In this document: piece by piece, positions 61,613-64,000 of the stretch | Layout: every line of letters starts with the position of its first letter | Numbering within the stretch: position 1 is the first letter of the stretch | NCBI RefSeq assembly: GCF_037975245.1 | Contig: NC_092581.1 | Location: 7,591,501 to 7,655,500, forward strand | Origin: Apostichopus japonicus | Taxonomy: Eukaryota > Echinodermata > Holothuroidea > Aspidochirotida > Stichopodidae | DNA length: 64,000 nucleotides | Direction of reading: 5' to 3' | Notes under the pieces: generated by a model | Told to the model about the DNA's origin: nothing | The model's database searches: none | Seen by the model: only the letters and a program-made list of their open reading frames with translations | Position numbers and translations under genes: made by a program

Positions 61613-61893
61613 GCGGATAGGAAAACTATTTGAGTGAATGAGAATGATATTGTTATAACTTTTACTTAAGGGTAAGAAAATCGCACTTTGTTTTCTAAAC
61701 ACTCCTGTCAACGTTATCCTGTTAAATAAGTAACAACAGTGTTATGTAACACTTACATCAAGCATCTACACACAGTAATATCACTCACGAAACTAAAAAT
61801 TAAATTTAAAATTGTGGCAACTTATATGGACCTTTAGTTCAACTATGTTTTACTTATGATTTATGAAAGTTATTGTTTGACTTCACGACTTAC
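61613..61893. other. Intergenic or intron, nothing recognised
   Basis: AT-rich, no exon recognised. Confidence 0.45.
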
Positions 61894-61989
61894 CCCAGCT
61901 GACCCGGCAGCTTTTCTTCGACCTTTTGCAAGGACAAGGCTGGATGATATCAACATTAGCACAAACAAAATGAAATAAGCAAACACATC
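61894..61989 (-). CDS. Possible exon encoding a hydrophobic segment (32 codons)
   Basis: A 96-nt stretch with acceptor TTCCATAG and donor GTAAGT encodes DVFAYFILFVLMLISSSLVL, then AKGRRKAAGSAG. The first part is a strong hydrophobic helix followed by a basic stretch, as in a signal peptide or a transmembrane segment. No start codon in this frame, so it would need an upstream exon. Phase 0 at both ends in this frame. Another open frame exists but is less plausible. The protein family is unknown. Confidence 0.45.
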
Positions 61990-62497
61990 CTATGGAAGAA
62001 AGGAAATGAACAGTAAAGCTGGATATGGGATAGCCAAAGAAGAAAAAACAAAAAGCATCTTACACACTTGCTACGGATATATTTAAGAGTAAAAGAGGCC
62101 AAGAGTGTAATTACCTTACATTAACTCATGCGACGAAGACAATGTCAAGCTAACTTCTTTATTTTAATATTAAACCTCAGTATCCTGAGATAAAAGAAAG
62201 GCATCACTGCATGTAATGCAATTGCGTGCATAGGCACTCGGCACCAGCCGCAATCGATGAAAAATCCTCGGATGGTAAAGTACACGTCATTCAGTACTCG
62301 GACTGAGATGATTAAGCACTCGTATTTGTATTCGGTCAGGACGAGTTCAAGTACTGATATATGAAAGAACATTTAAACTGACGTTACAACAGGAAACCGT
62401 ATAATAGTTTGATCCTTTTGACATTTCTTTGTATTACGTTATATTGTAATTATCCTCAGGCTTCTCTACTGCAGTAGTATCATTCACGCAGCCCAAT
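61990..62497. other. Intergenic, nothing recognised
   Basis: AT-rich, no exon or repeat recognised. Confidence 0.45.
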
Positions 62498-62505
62498 GTA
62501 TTACC

Positions 62506-62571
62506 AGGGAGCTGCTACTCTGACAAGATGAATCTTCCGGAGCTCTCTCCAGTTAGAGTAGCAGCTCCCTA
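62506..62571. mobile_element. Minimal foldback MITE, 66 bp, with 8-bp TSD
   Basis: The arms AGGGAGCTGCTACTCT and AGAGTAGCAGCTCCCT are perfect 16-bp inverted repeats around a 33-bp spacer. Direct repeats GTATTACC lie at 62498-62505 and 62572-62579. The right end has one extra A, so the left end may have lost a T. Among the shortest elements in the window with a readable target duplication. Confidence 0.88.
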
Positions 62572-62579
62572 GTATTACC

Positions 62580-63790
62580 ACGCACGTACGCCTATACGTA
62601 TGGGCTATACGAAGATGAAGGAGTGGTGTATGTTGTTAACGTACGGAGTACTAAGTAACATGATATAATTAACATTACTATATAATTCTAACAGTTTGAA
62701 ACCTTTTGTACCCTGTTGCTTGACGTGTACACTTGACAAGAAGGAGGTAAACACTTCCCCCAACCACATCTCTAACTCCGATTTATATGCCGATGGTTAT
62801 TCCAGATACAACGGATCATGTAATCTGGTAATTTTAGACTAGTTTGAAGATAAATTAACTTCACTCAATGTCTGCCATTCGTTTGTTCAGTTGGTGTTGA
62901 AGTCGAAGATTTCCACATACTATAGACAGAAAACGTTTGGTAAAGAAATAATTTGATTGCCTGTCACTCATGCTAATTTAAATAAACCAAGAAACATATG
63001 TGAAGTGCATATTTTGTTAAGTTTAAGTGTGACTCTACTCTCCCAATTCTTCGTACAGTTGGTACTGCCACTGAAGGGATGTATTCCACTCCTATTCGAA
63101 GGCTGGCTACATGTCAATGTATTTCAAATCTCCAAACTAAGGATCAAAGCAATTCGGTCAGTCCCCAACGAGCGAGTTAATGAGCTCAGAGAGCAGTTTT
63201 CTTGTAGCTTCGTCCCCAAAATTTGTTCAGAAGTATGAAATTTCGCGAAACTGCTTGAGACCTACCCGTCTGGTTTAAGGTTTGAGTAATGCAAAGAAAG
63301 GCGTCTCTAACCGACATGACGAGGAAAGGTGAATCTCACAACATTTAGTTTTCGTAAGAAAACACTAAAAGTTTCTATTTTGATCGTACTTTCTGATAAA
63401 TCCCCATTGAATTTGGCGCCTTTTTTTCATGGCTCCAAAAAGTGCCGTTAAATTTGCCGTGAACTTGACTTTGTTACATTTGGCTAGATTAGACAATGCT
63501 CTTTACATTGATACTAAATTAATGCACTATTCTTGTCAATAATCAACGTATTTACTTACGGCAAAACACAGCGTTATGTAATACAGATGTTAGGACTTTG
63601 TATTGGCTCTGCGTGTACATGTAATGATGTACATTGCTTCAGTTCGTGACAAACGCCCATGTCAAACTACAGTGTACACAACTAATATTTCATAGTCATT
63701 ATAATATTACTATAGCCCTGAAATATAGGAGCGGAAAATACTCATCTTCTTTCAACACATTATGCAAGCTCTGAAGATGAAGTGTAGTCT
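62580..63790. other. Intergenic, nothing recognised
   Basis: No exon recognised. The 93-codon plus-strand frame at 62957-63238 has no domain or splice support. Confidence 0.45.
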
Positions 63791-64000
63791 AGGAAAAAAT
63801 TACCTCACACTGAGCACGGCAAAATACCACCTTTTGTCCATGGTAAACTGTGGTACAATACCACAATTTGACTGGGGTATTTTGGTCCTATATGGATGCG
63901 ATTTACCACAGTTTTACCATAGTAACATACCACGATTTTACCATGGTTTTATCACTTTTCTATTTCTTCTTCACCATGGTTTTATCTCAAATTTACTGTG
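63791..64000. repeat. TTTACC/GGTAAA palindromic element, truncated by window edge
   Basis: Begins CTAGGAAAAAATTACCTCA, like the start of the element at 20326, then TCCATGGTAAACTGTGG, TTTACCACAGTTTTACC and ACCATGGTTTTA. It continues past 64000. Confidence 0.75.

Noticed and set aside
62957-63238. 93-codon plus-strand frame near the window end
   Set aside because: No domain, no splice context, ordinary AT-rich intergenic composition.

Overview
The window is animal nuclear DNA: AT-rich, mostly non-coding, with genes split by GT-AG introns and many transposable-element relics. The protein matches are metazoan (MSH2 and a DUSP18/21-type phosphatase). The many small non-autonomous elements with long G or C runs suggest a marine invertebrate, perhaps an echinoderm or related deuterostome. 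I cannot name a species from the sequence.

The main gene is MSH2, the mismatch-repair MutS homologue, on the minus strand from about 56636 (start codon) to 26419 (stop codon). I resolved 21 core exons, all with GT/AG borders and compatible phases, giving a 936-residue protein. There is also a possible in-frame 42-nt cassette exon. The first four exons total exactly 211 nt, the length of the coding part of human MSH2 exon 1 as I recall it. The second gene is a dual-specificity phosphatase of the DUSP18/21 type, minus strand, with its coding region in one exon at 6877-7425. Two possible exons of an unidentified minus-strand gene lie at 59800-59994 and 61894-61989.

Layout: 1-255 is a G-rich minisatellite. 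813-6876 holds hAT-like elements and intergenic DNA. 6877-7484 is the phosphatase. 7690-9295 is a broken non-LTR retrotransposon. 9382-25000 is dense in transposons and satellites. 26419-56636 is MSH2, with a TTAA-flanked element, palindromes, TGACCT-rich repeats, a hAT relic and a six-copy satellite of about 210 bp in its introns. 56640-57480 holds fragments resembling a transposon-associated protein. 57500-64000 is intergenic, with further small elements and the start of a TTTACC-rich repeat element that runs off the window.

The most distinctive feature is how readable the transposon record is. At least six non-autonomous elements still have perfect 8-bp target duplications, including one of only 66 bp and one interrupted by another element. 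Three others are flanked by TTAA. A separate repeat is built almost wholly of GGTAAA/TTTACC palindromes. I saw no CRISPR array, operon, rRNA or tRNA gene.
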